This document shows, in pieces, positions 25,169 through 34,148 of a stretch of 56,343 nucleotides of DNA. The stretch lies in the NCBI GenBank assembly GCA_020725645.1, contig DYEQ01000002.1:1-56343 (forward strand). The letters are read 5' to 3'. Within the stretch, counting starts at the first letter, position 1; every line of letters begins with the position of its first letter. The notes beneath the pieces are model-generated. The model was not told the DNA's origin and did not search any database. It was given only the letters and a program-made list of their open reading frames with translations. A program made the position numbers and the translations under genes. This DNA is from Candidatus Fermentithermobacillaceae bacterium. GTDB taxonomy: Bacteria > Bacillota > Sulfobacillia > Fermentithermobacillales > DUSS01.

Positions 25169-25929
25169 GTACCAAGCCCAAGGTAAGCGTGTATAAGCTG
25201 AGCTCTTGTGCCGGGTGCCAGCTGGAGTTTCTCAACCTCGAACCCGTGCTCCTGGATGTCGTGGGAGCTATAGAGTTCAGCTATTTCCCGATGGCCCGGA
25301 GGCGGTACGAGCCCGGGCCGTACGACATAGGGTTCGTCGAAGGGGCCGTCACGTGCGGCGAAGAGATAGAAAAGCTCAAAAAGGCCAGGCAAGAATGTCG
25401 AGTGCTCGTCGCGCTGGGATCGTGCGCGTGTTACGGCGGTTTGCCTTCGATCAAGAATTGGACGCCGGAGCGGGTGATCGTCTCCCGGGTTTACGAGAAC
25501 CCCGCACTGGTGCATTCGATCAAAGCTTACGGGATAGACGAGTACGTCCAGATCGATGCGTATCTTAAGGGATGCCCCATAAACAAGGAGGAACTCGTGG
25601 AGTTCATAAAGGGAACGCTCTTGGGCACGAGACCCTACCTGAGACCGCACAGCGTGTGCGTGGAATGCAAGCTCAACGAGTACGAGTGCATCTCCATAAT
25701 CAGGCGGGAACCGTGTATGGGACCTGTAACTACCGCGGGCTGTGGTGCTTTATGCCCGTCCCGGGGCAAGGCGTGCGACGGGTGCCGCGGGCCCGCCAAC
25801 GATGCCAATGCGGAGTCGCTGGCCCGCACGTTTTCCGAATACGGGCTTCACAGGAGCGACATCGTCCGCCGGTTCCGGAAGTTCGCCGGACTCACCCAGG
25901 AGTTTTCCAGAGGAGCTGATGCCGTATGA
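25165..25929 (+). CDS. hydD: NiFe hydrogenase delta (small) subunit
   Basis: A 254-residue iron-sulfur subunit. The proximal cluster Cys are in YKLSSCAGCQLEFLNLE, VALGSCACYGG and LKGCPINKEE. More clusters are held by CVECKLNEYEC, GPVTTAGCGALCPS and CDGCRGPAND. No Tat signal is present, as expected of a cytoplasmic group 3 enzyme. GTG at 25165 shares GTGA with the previous stop; a good site (GGGAGGTG) lies upstream. A frame open further upstream (from 24865) overlaps the gamma gene in another frame and is not coding. It shares four bases with the alpha subunit gene, so all subunits are coupled. Confidence 0.92.
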   Translation: MSTKPKVSVYKLSSCAGCQLEFLNLEPVLLDVVGAIEFSYFPMARRRYEPGPYDIGFVEGAVTCGEEIEKLKKARQECRVLVALGSCACYGGLPSIKNWTPERVIVSRVYENPALVHSIKAYGIDEYVQIDAYLKGCPINKEELVEFIKGTLLGTRPYLRPHSVCVECKLNEYECISIIRREPCMGPVTTAGCGALCPSRGKACDGCRGPANDANAESLARTFSEYGLHRSDIVRRFRKFAGLTQEFSRGADAV

Positions 25930-27215
25930 CTGCAGGGGATATCAAGGTCGATTACCTGGCCAGGGTCGAGGGAGAAGGGGCTCTGGATATAAGGGTCAAA
26001 GATGGAAGGATCGTGGATTTAAAACTCAGGATATTCGAGCCTCCCCGGTTCTTTCAAGGATTTCTCGTGGGACGAAAGTACGACGAGGTCCCGGGAATCG
26101 TTTCGCGTATCTGTGGGATTTGCCCGGTTTCCCATCAGACAACGGCCATTCAAGCTCTGGAGGATGCTTTCGGGATAAAACCCAGTTTGCAGACGAAGAG
26201 ACTGAGGAAGCTCCTGGCGCTTAGCCAGTGGATTCAGAGCCACACGTTGCATATCTATATGCTCGCTCTTCCCGATTTCTTGGGGTACGAAAGCGTCCTG
26301 GCCATGGCCCAGGATCACATGGATGCGGTGAAGAGAGCCTTGAAATTGAAGCGGCTAGGGAACGACCTCACCGTGCTGCTGGGAGGTCGGGAGGTTCATC
26401 CCGTCACCGCCGTTATCAACGGTTTTACGAGCTTGCCTCCGGTCGAAGAATTGCGCACCGTTCAGAGGCGCCTGGAAGATGCCGTGGATGATGCCCTCGA
26501 GACGGTCCGGCTGTGTGCCTCGCTGGAAGTCCCGGATTTCTCATGGGACGCGGAGCACGTTGCTTTGAGGAGTGAAGAGGGATACGCGATAAATGAAGGC
26601 AGGCTCGTTTCCACAAAGGGGCTGGATATCCCCGCGTGGGAATACAGGAGCCATATTAAGGAAAAGCAGATTCCTCACTCCAATGCCCTTCACTCGTACA
26701 TCGTAGGGCGCGGCTCTTTTCTTGTCGGGCCCCTCGCGAGGGTGAACCTCAATGCCGACAGATTATCCCCTCGGGCCAAAGAAGCTATGAAGGCGTCGGG
26801 GGTTCGGTTCCCCAGTTTCAACCCGTTCCACAGCGCACTTGCTAGAGCTATCGAGCTGGTCCACGCAATAGAAGAGTCCATACGGGTCATCGACGACCTC
26901 GATGAGCTGGTCCCCGAGGACGGCGGGTACGCCATAAAACCGGGGCGGGGTTTCGCCGTCACCGAAGCCCCTCGAGGCGTCCTGTACCACAGTTATAAGG
27001 TGAACGACCAGGGTCTTGTAGAGGCGGCGGACATAGTCTCTCCCACTGCTCACAATGTAAACAACATGGAGGAAGACCTCCGGAGGTTCGTCCCCAGTGT
27101 GCTTGACCTGCCCCATGAGGAGGCCACCCTGAAGTGCGAGATGGTGGTCCGCAATTACGACCCGTGTATCTCGTGCTCGGTGCATTTCCTCAGACTCAAC
27201 ATCGTAAGGGAGTAA
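25926..27215 (+). CDS. hydA: NiFe hydrogenase alpha (large, catalytic) subunit
   Basis: A 429-residue catalytic subunit. Both nickel motifs are complete: the N-terminal RICGICPVSHQ (RxCGxCxxxH) and the C-terminal NYDPCISCSVHFLRL (DPCxxCxxH). The C-terminal extension after the last His is removed by a protease during maturation; such a protease is encoded next. It holds the NiFe(CN)2CO centre that makes or oxidises H2. Length and the absence of membrane partners fit group 3b bidirectional NADP-linked enzymes, in which H2 production drains excess reductant. The accessory genes hypA-F are not in the window. Confidence 0.93.
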   Translation: MTAGDIKVDYLARVEGEGALDIRVKDGRIVDLKLRIFEPPRFFQGFLVGRKYDEVPGIVSRICGICPVSHQTTAIQALEDAFGIKPSLQTKRLRKLLALSQWIQSHTLHIYMLALPDFLGYESVLAMAQDHMDAVKRALKLKRLGNDLTVLLGGREVHPVTAVINGFTSLPPVEELRTVQRRLEDAVDDALETVRLCASLEVPDFSWDAEHVALRSEEGYAINEGRLVSTKGLDIPAWEYRSHIKEKQIPHSNALHSYIVGRGSFLVGPLARVNLNADRLSPRAKEAMKASGVRFPSFNPFHSALARAIELVHAIEESIRVIDDLDELVPEDGGYAIKPGRGFAVTEAPRGVLYHSYKVNDQGLVEAADIVSPTAHNVNNMEEDLRRFVPSVLDLPHEEATLKCEMVVRNYDPCISCSVHFLRLNIVRE

Positions 27216-27226
27216 CGGCAGGACGC

Positions 27227-27712
27227 ATGGACGTGGTCATCGTGTGCTGCGGGAATCAGTTGGCGGGAGATGACGGGGTAGGCTCCAGGATTGCGAAGAG
27301 TCTTGAACGGGTACTGTGCGAACGGCCGGATGTATGCGGGAAAAACGTGCTCCTGGTGGATGCGGGAACCCCGGGGCTGAGCCTTCTCGATATCATAAGA
27401 GGTAAGGATCTCGCCATCGTAGTAGATGCGGTTGCATCAGGTTCCGCGCCGGGAACGATCATCACGGGCCGGGCGGAAGAGACCATCCCTAAGGTTGACC
27501 GGGGATGGTCTCTTCACGGCTTGGGCATTACCGAGGCTCTTGAACTCGGTCGCCTCGCCGAACCAGACGATATGCCCCGGGACATCCTCTTCGTCGGCGT
27601 GGAGGTGGGTGATGCAACTCCGGGTAAAATCGGACTCACCCCGCCAGTGGAAGCTGCCGTTCCTCGAGCCGTAGAGGAGGTCGTCCGGCTTATCAATGAA
27701 AATGCTGTGTAA
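27227..27712 (+). CDS. Hydrogenase maturation endopeptidase (HycI/HyaD family)
   Basis: A 161-residue protease. The nickel-sensing acidic residues are in GNQLAGDDGVG and VVDAV, and the His in SLHGLGI; the strand VGVEVGDATPGKIGLTPPVE is also typical of the family. It removes the C-terminal peptide of the large subunit once nickel is in place. ATG at 27227 lies 11 bases after the alpha-subunit stop; the ribosome site is weak (GGCAGGA), so coupling with the upstream gene is likely. Being the only maturation gene here suggests the general hyp genes lie elsewhere. Confidence 0.9.
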   Translation: MDVVIVCCGNQLAGDDGVGSRIAKSLERVLCERPDVCGKNVLLVDAGTPGLSLLDIIRGKDLAIVVDAVASGSAPGTIITGRAEETIPKVDRGWSLHGLGITEALELGRLAEPDDMPRDILFVGVEVGDATPGKIGLTPPVEAAVPRAVEEVVRLINENAV

Positions 27713-27881
27713 TGCTTCATCCGTGATAAGACATGCGGTATATCCCTGGGAAAGCCCGAATCGCTCCCAACCGCTTTGGATATCTTTCGAGACAACGCTG
27801 GCCGTACAACAGGTATTCCGGGGACCCTCACCTGGGACCGGCAGCGGCACCGGTAAACACGGTTTAGCGCCGAGTCGTCCC

Positions 27882-28946
27882 CTATTCGCTTAACACATAT
27901 GCCGTTGCGAGCCTGGCCGTGGCGAGCAGGCCCTCCTTGTGAGTTCGCTCGTGGGAATGGGAAGCGTCCACGCCCGGACCTATGCAAGCGCACCTTACAT
28001 CGTGGCCTGACCTGAGCACGGCACCGGCATCGGACCCGTAATACGGGAAGACGTCCACCACATAAGGGATGTTGTGCTTCTCGCACAGGTCTTCCAGGTG
28101 CTTTCGGAGCTCGTAGTCGTAGGGTCCGCCCCCGTCCTTGGCGCAGATAGAGACCGTATATTCGGTCCCCAGGAGCCCGTCACCAACGCACCCCATATCC
28201 ACCGCGACGAACTCCCTGACCGTTTCCGGGATGCCGGAGGACGCGCCGTGGCCTACTTCCTCGTAGTTACTGATGAAAAAGTGGGTCGTGTACGCCGGCG
28301 CGAGCTTCTTGTCGGCCAGGTACTTGGCACATCCCAGTAAGACCGCAACCGAAGCTTTGTCATCGAGGTGCCTTGACTTGATGAACCCGGACGGCGTTAC
28401 CTCGGTCCGCGGGTCCAACACGACGAAGTCGCCCGGCCGGATACCCAGGCTCATGACGTCATCCTTGTTTTTGACTTTCTCATCGATGCGCACTTCCATA
28501 TTGTCAGCGTTCCGTTCGATTTTGCTGGTCTCCTGGCCCCATACGTGAGAAGCTGCCTTGGCTACCAGGATCGTTCCGGTATATCTCCTGCCGTTGCTGG
28601 CCTTGATGACCACGTGCTCGCCTTCGAGGCTGGGCCAGGGAGATCCACCGATGAGACTCAGCTTCAGCCTGCCGTTGCTTTTCACCTCGAAAACCATCGC
28701 ACCCAACGTGTCCACGTGAGCCGACAGGGCCCGCTCGTTGCCCTCCTTCCTGCCGGGGATGGTTACGAGAAGAGCTCCTTTATTCGTGACGATGGATTTG
28801 TATCCCAGCTGTTCGAACTGGGCCTTGACCCAGCCGACCGCTTCCTTGGTATCCCCGCTGGGGCTTGGGATTTTGCAGAGAGTTACTAATTCACCGGTGA
28901 TGTATTCGATGTCGGGGATGTTGTTGGGTGTCATATTGATGCCCAT
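27882..28946 (-). CDS. M42 family metallopeptidase (TET-type aminopeptidase)
   Basis: A 354-residue cytoplasmic peptidase, normal length for M42. Ligands and catalytic residues are visible: SAHVDTLG, SRHLDDKAS (bridging Asp), NYEEVGHGAS (catalytic Glu pair), VAVDMG, and SHSHERTH with the last His. Family members build dodecameric tetrahedral particles that trim peptides from the N-terminus. GAGGAGG sits just before the ATG. Together with the M20 and M28 genes it points to heavy peptide use. Confidence 0.93.
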   Translation of the reverse strand: MGINMTPNNIPDIEYITGELVTLCKIPSPSGDTKEAVGWVKAQFEQLGYKSIVTNKGALLVTIPGRKEGNERALSAHVDTLGAMVFEVKSNGRLKLSLIGGSPWPSLEGEHVVIKASNGRRYTGTILVAKAASHVWGQETSKIERNADNMEVRIDEKVKNKDDVMSLGIRPGDFVVLDPRTEVTPSGFIKSRHLDDKASVAVLLGCAKYLADKKLAPAYTTHFFISNYEEVGHGASSGIPETVREFVAVDMGCVGDGLLGTEYTVSICAKDGGGPYDYELRKHLEDLCEKHNIPYVVDVFPYYGSDAGAVLRSGHDVRCACIGPGVDASHSHERTHKEGLLATARLATAYVLSE

Positions 28947-29129
28947 ACTAGCCTCCTCAGTTAAGCAAACATATAGACAAGCTTTTGGCGCTCTTCGCCC
29001 ACAATCCTTTTCTTGAAAGACGGGTTAGACTCCTTCACTTCGCATAGCGAAAAGATGAGGTAAGTTGTTCAATATCGCCCCACGTGGTCACCCCGAGCGC
29101 TCGGGGCAGCTCAGTCTGTTCTCAGGGTC

Positions 29130-29762
29130 TTACATTTGGACCTTCGAATCTTTGACACAGAAATGCATGAATATGGTTACATGTGCGAGAAGTCTTCTCC
29201 ACGGGGAATGGAGATCCCGGTCGAGGTTACGTGATTGCCAAAGGACATCGCTGCGGATGAGCGGATCCGCTGTCAGGATCTTCCACGCTTGGAGAACTCT
29301 TCGGCGGAATTCCGCTCGCAGTGGATACTTCCGGGGATACCTTACCAGCGGGCACAGGAAGGGTCCGTTGAGGACGTCTAACCGGACACTGAGGTTTCCA
29401 CGGGGGTCGATGTAGGGCATGAGGGGGAAGGTCCGGCACTGAATCGGTCTCTTTTCTCTCGGGCAGTTGGAATTGCATTCCACGAAGGCCACGTTGCCTT
29501 TCCAGTCCGGCGGGAAGTCCTGGTCCTCCGCCCGCTTGAAACCCCACTTCAGCCACGGTTCCTGTCCGGTAAACAGTTTTTCCTCGCCGGGGAGGAGGTA
29601 CATGCCGACCCCGGGTTGGTACTCCTGGCAGCATCTTTTTCCGCAAAGCTCTCCGCAATCGAAATCCAGCGGCGGCGTATCCAGGATGCTGTAGACGCGT
29701 CTATAGTCGTCCGGGCTGAGGGTGGACTTCAGCATGTCTGGATGACTCAAGTCGCGTTCCAT
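29130..29762 (-). CDS. Conserved Cys-rich protein, YkgJ-like (metal-chelating cluster)
   Basis: A 210-residue soluble protein that I place only loosely. It contains CGELCGKRCCQ near residue 38, a following MYLLPGEEKLF segment, VECNSNCPREKRPIQCRTFP, and GPFLCPLVRYP. Cys spacing and the motif PIQCRTFPLMPY resemble the YkgJ family, whose members bind zinc or iron through a Cys cluster. ATG at 29762 is a tentative start; AAGGAGA lies 14 bases upstream, and a longer in-frame start at 29804 exists. It shares strand and direction with the acetyltransferase gene upstream (109 bases apart). Function is not known. Confidence 0.6.
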   Translation of the reverse strand: MERDLSHPDMLKSTLSPDDYRRVYSILDTPPLDFDCGELCGKRCCQEYQPGVGMYLLPGEEKLFTGQEPWLKWGFKRAEDQDFPPDWKGNVAFVECNSNCPREKRPIQCRTFPLMPYIDPRGNLSVRLDVLNGPFLCPLVRYPRKYPLRAEFRRRVLQAWKILTADPLIRSDVLWQSRNLDRDLHSPWRRLLAHVTIFMHFCVKDSKVQM

Positions 29763-29870
29763 CCGCCGATGAGTTTCTCCTTCAGTCGCAGATTCCAAAA
29801 TCAATTCGCTGGTCTCGGCATACTGCCTCGAGACATACCAGGTTTAGACATGGTGCTCACTGATCTCCAA

Positions 29871-30476
29871 TTATAGGTTCACCGGTCTTGCCATTTTGAG
29901 GAAGTGGAATTCGGTGCCTCGTATCCGGACCGACCTTAGATGCCCCTCTTCTTGAAAACCGAGCTTCCGGTACAGGTTCAAAGCGGGGGAGTTTTCGGCC
30001 TCGACATCCAGCACAAGCCGGTTAGCTTTTGCATCTATGGCTCTCTTTTCCGCGTCGAGAAGAAGCGCGGTCGCGACGCCCCTGCTTCTGAACTCGGGAT
30101 AAACGGCGACATTCGAAACATAAAAATCGCCCTTCCGGGGTGATGTGAGGACCTTCTCGGCTTTAAGCAGGTGGGGGAGGGCCGAAAAGAAACGCGTCCG
30201 GAAATACTCGACGAGAAGTCGCCCTGTATGAAGGGTTACCCTGTTCTTTTGATGGCCGGCGTACCCCAGGAGCATGCCCGCGTTTTTCCCGTTCACAACG
30301 GCAAATCTTGTGAATTCGTAGCTGAATACGTTCCGGTTCTGCCGGAACAGAGTTGCCAAAACGTCAGCTGTTTTGGGTCCGAAAACCGCCGGTAAAAACG
30401 ACGGCCCGGACAACAAGACGAGATTGGAAAAATCCGAAGCATCAGTGCGCTGCGCGTTTCGTATTACCACGGACAT
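29871..30476 (-). CDS. GNAT family N-acetyltransferase
   Basis: A 201-residue acetyltransferase. The acetyl-CoA pyrophosphate motif is VAVYPEFRSRGVATALL (R-x-x-G-x-A), followed by helix AEKRAIDAK and the motif B region LVLDVEAENSPALNLYRKLG with FQEEGHLRSVRI, typical of RimI-like enzymes. The substrate cannot be told. ATG at 30476 is chosen from the family start (VIRNAQRTDASDF); GGAAGTGAT lies about ten bases upstream. A longer frame to 30590 lacks family residues. It probably acts in the cytoplasm on a small molecule or a protein N-terminus. Confidence 0.85.
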   Translation of the reverse strand: MSVVIRNAQRTDASDFSNLVLLSGPSFLPAVFGPKTADVLATLFRQNRNVFSYEFTRFAVVNGKNAGMLLGYAGHQKNRVTLHTGRLLVEYFRTRFFSALPHLLKAEKVLTSPRKGDFYVSNVAVYPEFRSRGVATALLLDAEKRAIDAKANRLVLDVEAENSPALNLYRKLGFQEEGHLRSVRIRGTEFHFLKMARPVNL

Positions 30477-30731
30477 TATGGATATCACTTCCACCACGAA
30501 ACGTAGTAATATGTGTCCTGAGGCAATCCTTAGTTTGTTGGAATCGCAGTTGCCAGGTGACGTGAATGTGTGTCTGCTCGAACCCAGCAAGTTTCCCGAA
30601 TTGCCTCGTCAAGGTCGATATTACCATGGTTTGGCTTTGAACCTCAACCCGGCTGCCCAGTGCGGGCGTCAGCAGAGAACTGAACAGCGTGGTGCAGCGT
30701 GTTTTTGGGACCGGTCATGGTGGTGATGCGC

Positions 30732-31215
30732 ATGCGCATCCAGTACCAGGATGAGCTGTGGGAAATGGCCTCCCGCAACCTCTTGGGAATCATCCTCGCC
30801 ATCGTTTCCGGTGTTTTTCTCTCGCTGAGCTTCCCGCCGGTGGATTGGTGGATGCTTGCCTGGGTAGCTCTGGTCCCTAGTGACCAGGACCCTCGCCAAC
30901 ATGGGGGCCAACCTGATAGCCGTCCCGTCCAGCGATTGGCAAAGCGTAGCTTCCAAGCACTACACCCGCGCCGTCCTTCGAGCTGCTGAAAACGGCGTGG
31001 CCATCGTCAAGGCGGACTCGTGGTACTCGTCATGCGCAGTTTCGCGGAACTGCAGGTTCGAGGCGAAGACCGTAAGCCGGTTTCGCCGTCAGGAACTGCT
31101 CATCGCAGATGTAATGGTGAGAGCGGGGCCGCCTTTTGCGGGAGGAAAAGTGGGATACTACGCCGGCCTTTTCTGTTTGATTGGATTGGTTTGCTTTCGG
31201 GTGTGTGATTTGGTT
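30732..31215 (+). pseudogene. Remnant of apolipoprotein N-acyltransferase (lnt-like)
   Basis: Two pieces of one gene are joined. The first, near 30765-30880, reads LGIILAIVSGVFLSLSFPP and DWWMLAWVALVP, the typical first helices of Lnt. The second, from about 30885, is in another frame and reads RTLANMGANLIAVPSSDWQS, RAVLRAAENGVAIVKADSW, then KVGYYAGLFCLIGLVCF; this matches the end of the nitrilase domain and the last helix. The whole middle, including the catalytic Glu-Lys-Cys region before VPSSDW, is missing. Lnt puts the third acyl chain on lipoproteins in the membrane. With a deletion and a frameshift it cannot work. The stretch 30477-30731 before it holds nothing I recognise. Confidence 0.75.
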
Positions 31216-31420
31216 CATTTCACTAAGCGGACTCTTTCCTGGCACATGGGCGGGGCTTGTCGTTTGGCGCACTAACCTGCGGGGAACTAAGCAGCAAGTG
31301 ACGGAGTCAATAGACGGGACGGGCCATACTGGTCCCTCAAAAGATGAGGATGTTTCGGTCTCGCCTTAATCGTCCGTGCGGCGGCCATTTGTGCTTGTGC
31401 TCTCATTGGAGGTACGGAAT

Positions 31421-32968
31421 TTGGGGATTCCGGTCTTATTCGTCTACCCCGACTTCGTGGCTCAGGAACGAACCGGTCGTCCCGGAACGTACGACGTAGA
31501 GACGGGCGGGTGGTACGCCGAAGGTCTGGCCGCGATGTCGGCATCTTTACGCGCCGCGGGCCATCATCCCTCGCTTATGCATCTCACAGCCCCTCCCGAC
31601 CGGGACGAGTTCACGGCGATTTTGAGGCGGCATAACCCGGCCGTGGTCGCGTTTACCGTTCGGTCCAGCGCGTTTCCGTATTGTCAGGAATACACCCGCT
31701 GGGTGAAAGAAGCGTCCGGGGCCTATGTCATATGGGGCGGGTACCATCCTACCCTGGCGCCGGAAGAGTGTATCGAAGTGCCGGGAGTGGATTCCATTTG
31801 CCTCGGCGAAGGTGACTGGGCGATAGTGGATCTGGCCGGTGCCTTGTCGGGAGGTAAAGATCCGGTACATGTCGAAAGCTTGTGGTTTAACACGGCCTCG
31901 GGCCCGGTCCGGAACCCGGTCCGCCCATTGGTTGAAAACCCCGATGAGCTTCCCATCCCCGATTTCGACCTTTTTGACCCGACAAGCCTCATACCGACGC
32001 GCACCGGCGTAGCCACCGCTATGCTCTCCCGCGGCTGCCCCTTCCGGTGCGGATACTGCTCGAACCACAGACAGCGGGCGGTTTACCCCAATTCCAGCCG
32101 GTACGCGCGGTGTCGGAGCCCTCAAAACTCCATAGAATACCTGCGTCGCTTGCGGGAGTGGTTTCCGGGAGTTAGGGAGATCCGTTTTCTCGATAACGTC
32201 TTCGGCCTCGGGCGCATCTGGTTGGAGGAGTTCTGCGAACTTTATGGACGGGAAATCGCACTCCCCTTCAGCTGCAACCAACGTCCGGATCTGGTAACCC
32301 GGCAAAGTTTGGCGATTCTCGCTCGTGCCGGATGCCGGGTAATCTACATGGGCATAGAATCGGGCGATGAGGAAGTTCGCCGTGTGATTCTGGGCCGTCG
32401 CATAAGCGATGAGCGGTTGACAGAGATTTTCCGCGCTTGCCGGGAAATGGGGATAGCTACGGTAGCTTACAACATGGTGGGGCTCCCCGGGGAAGACCGG
32501 AAGAAGGTGTTGGCCACCATAAAGATGAACGCCGTTTGTCGTCCCACCAGCGTCGTCGTGAGCGTCTTTTCACCTTACCCCGGCACCGACCTGTACGACC
32601 TTTCGGTCAAGAAAGGCTACGCACCTCCCCACATGGATTACCGGGCTCGAACCTTTCTCGACCAGCCGGACTTCCCAAAACGGGAGGTCGCTCTCGTACA
32701 TACGTACTTTAGCCTCCTGGTCGCACTATACCGGCTGGCCGGTGCCATCCCCTGGCTGGGGCGAATGCTCGTCGCTCTCTTGGACAAACTGACCCTCTCG
32801 GCCTTTTTCAGGTGGAGCTGGCTCGTGACTTTTGGGGAAAGACGAGCTTTAGCTGTTCGTCGCTTTCGCGAAGGCATTCGCCGGTACATTCCGTGGCTTT
32901 ACCGGTTTTTGAGGGGAATCAAGATGGCCGTCGCGCGAAGAGGTGTTCGGAGGACCATCGCAGAGTAG
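31421..32968 (+). CDS. B12-binding domain radical SAM protein
   Basis: A 515-residue enzyme of the BchE/HpnR-like class. Residues 1-140 form a cobalamin-binding Rossmann domain (IPVLFVYPDFV, VVAFTVRSSAFPYCQ, YVIWGGYHPTLAPEE). The radical SAM core follows with SRGCPFRCGYCSN (CxxxCxxC for the 4Fe-4S cluster) and later IYMGIESGDEEVRR and NMVGLPGEDRKK. The C-terminal 90 residues are Arg-rich helices. Such enzymes methylate or rearrange unreactive carbons; the substrate is unknown. TTG at 31421 is chosen: GGAGG lies eight bases upstream and the product begins directly with the first strand; GTG at 31376 is a poorer choice. The gene stands alone. Confidence 0.88.
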   Translation: MGIPVLFVYPDFVAQERTGRPGTYDVETGGWYAEGLAAMSASLRAAGHHPSLMHLTAPPDRDEFTAILRRHNPAVVAFTVRSSAFPYCQEYTRWVKEASGAYVIWGGYHPTLAPEECIEVPGVDSICLGEGDWAIVDLAGALSGGKDPVHVESLWFNTASGPVRNPVRPLVENPDELPIPDFDLFDPTSLIPTRTGVATAMLSRGCPFRCGYCSNHRQRAVYPNSSRYARCRSPQNSIEYLRRLREWFPGVREIRFLDNVFGLGRIWLEEFCELYGREIALPFSCNQRPDLVTRQSLAILARAGCRVIYMGIESGDEEVRRVILGRRISDERLTEIFRACREMGIATVAYNMVGLPGEDRKKVLATIKMNAVCRPTSVVVSVFSPYPGTDLYDLSVKKGYAPPHMDYRARTFLDQPDFPKREVALVHTYFSLLVALYRLAGAIPWLGRMLVALLDKLTLSAFFRWSWLVTFGERRALAVRRFREGIRRYIPWLYRFLRGIKMAVARRGVRRTIAE

Positions 32969-33247
32969 AAGGTGCTCAGGCTGAAGCAGGGAGCGCGAGT
33001 TTTCCCAGCTTTTCGCTTCTGAGATGGAGAAGATGTCGAGGTGAGACGACTGGTCGGTGCCTGCAGGCCCCGATCCTGGATATCCTAGTCACTGGGGACG
33101 AAGCGGACGCGCCCATACGATACCCGTCTGGATTGATACGACAGCTTTGCGGCTAATCTCCATAGACGCACCGGTGTCAACACGAGCGTCCTGCATTTTG
33201 TCGTACAATAGGATCGACTCGGGCTTACGCTGAAGGAGGCCTATAAG

Positions 33248-34102
33248 GTGCTGAGAACCAACGAAGACAAGCTGGTCATGCTATCGGTTATGGGAGAGAT
33301 TTCCCACCCGGGGGCGAGGCCCCGCGTCGGGTACGACGGCGTCACCCGGGTGCTGCCGGGGACGGGGGGCGTCACTTATAACGTAAAGGTGGGCGACCCC
33401 GCCTTCGGCTGGGCTGGAGACCACGTCGAGCCGGGGGTAAGCACTAAAAATAAAGAGGAGCAGCCGAACGCCGGTTACAACACTCTGTCCTGCATAGGCA
33501 ATACCGCTATCGTCGTATCGGGCGATGCCAAAGGCGCCAGAGGAACCGTCACCGGAAAGCACGGTGGCATCGAGCACGTCTTAATTCACTTCGACCGTGA
33601 GACCCTGGAAAAACTCCAGATCGGCGACAAGGTTATGGTCAAAGCTTTCGGACAGGGACTGGAACTCACCGACTATCCGGACGTTAAGTGCATGAATCTT
33701 GATCCGGGGCTCCTTCACGAGATGGGCATCGTTGAGAAAGACGGAGTGCTGGAGGTACCCGTCACCGCGGAAATTCCCCCCGAGTTCATGGGGAGCGGGC
33801 TCGGGGCATCGTCTGCGGAGACCGGGGATTACGACATCACGTCCATGGAACAGGAAAGGCTTAGGGAACTGGGACTCGACCGGATTCGTCTGGGGGATAT
33901 CGTCGCCATAAAGGATTCCTCCTCCTACTACGGGAGAAGCTACCGGAGGGGAGCTGTCATCGTCGGTATCGTCGTCCACAGCAACTCGTTTGTGTCCGGT
34001 CACGGTCCGGGCGTCACGTCTCTCTTGACTTCGCTGACCGGGAAAATACGACCCGTCGTGGTGGAAAGGGCTAACATAGCTGAGTATCTCAATTTGAGAT
34101 AA
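33248..34102 (+). CDS. DUF4438 domain protein
   Basis: A 284-residue protein that matches the remembered DUF4438 family. Its marks are SHPGARPRVGYDGVTRVLPG near residue 19, VGDPAFGWAGDHVEPG, TLSCIGNTAIVVSGDAKGA (about residue 78), GTVTGKHGG, and VVHSNSFVSGHGPGVT near the end. The fold is beta-rich and soluble; a structure is known for the family but no activity that I can recall. AAGGAGG precedes the GTG start. It lies 46 bases before the response regulator gene and may be co-transcribed. Confidence 0.8.
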   Translation: MLRTNEDKLVMLSVMGEISHPGARPRVGYDGVTRVLPGTGGVTYNVKVGDPAFGWAGDHVEPGVSTKNKEEQPNAGYNTLSCIGNTAIVVSGDAKGARGTVTGKHGGIEHVLIHFDRETLEKLQIGDKVMVKAFGQGLELTDYPDVKCMNLDPGLLHEMGIVEKDGVLEVPVTAEIPPEFMGSGLGASSAETGDYDITSMEQERLRELGLDRIRLGDIVAIKDSSSYYGRSYRRGAVIVGIVVHSNSFVSGHGPGVTSLLTSLTGKIRPVVVERANIAEYLNLR

Positions 34103-34148
34103 CAGGATGAGAGATAGGGGAATGAAAGATTAAGGAGCGGTGTGGTCC

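Noticed and set aside
29091-29106. Perfect palindrome CCCCGAGCGCTCGGGG as a terminator of the Cys-rich gene
   Set aside because: It is a real 16-bp palindrome, but there is no T-run on either strand, so I do not call it a terminator.
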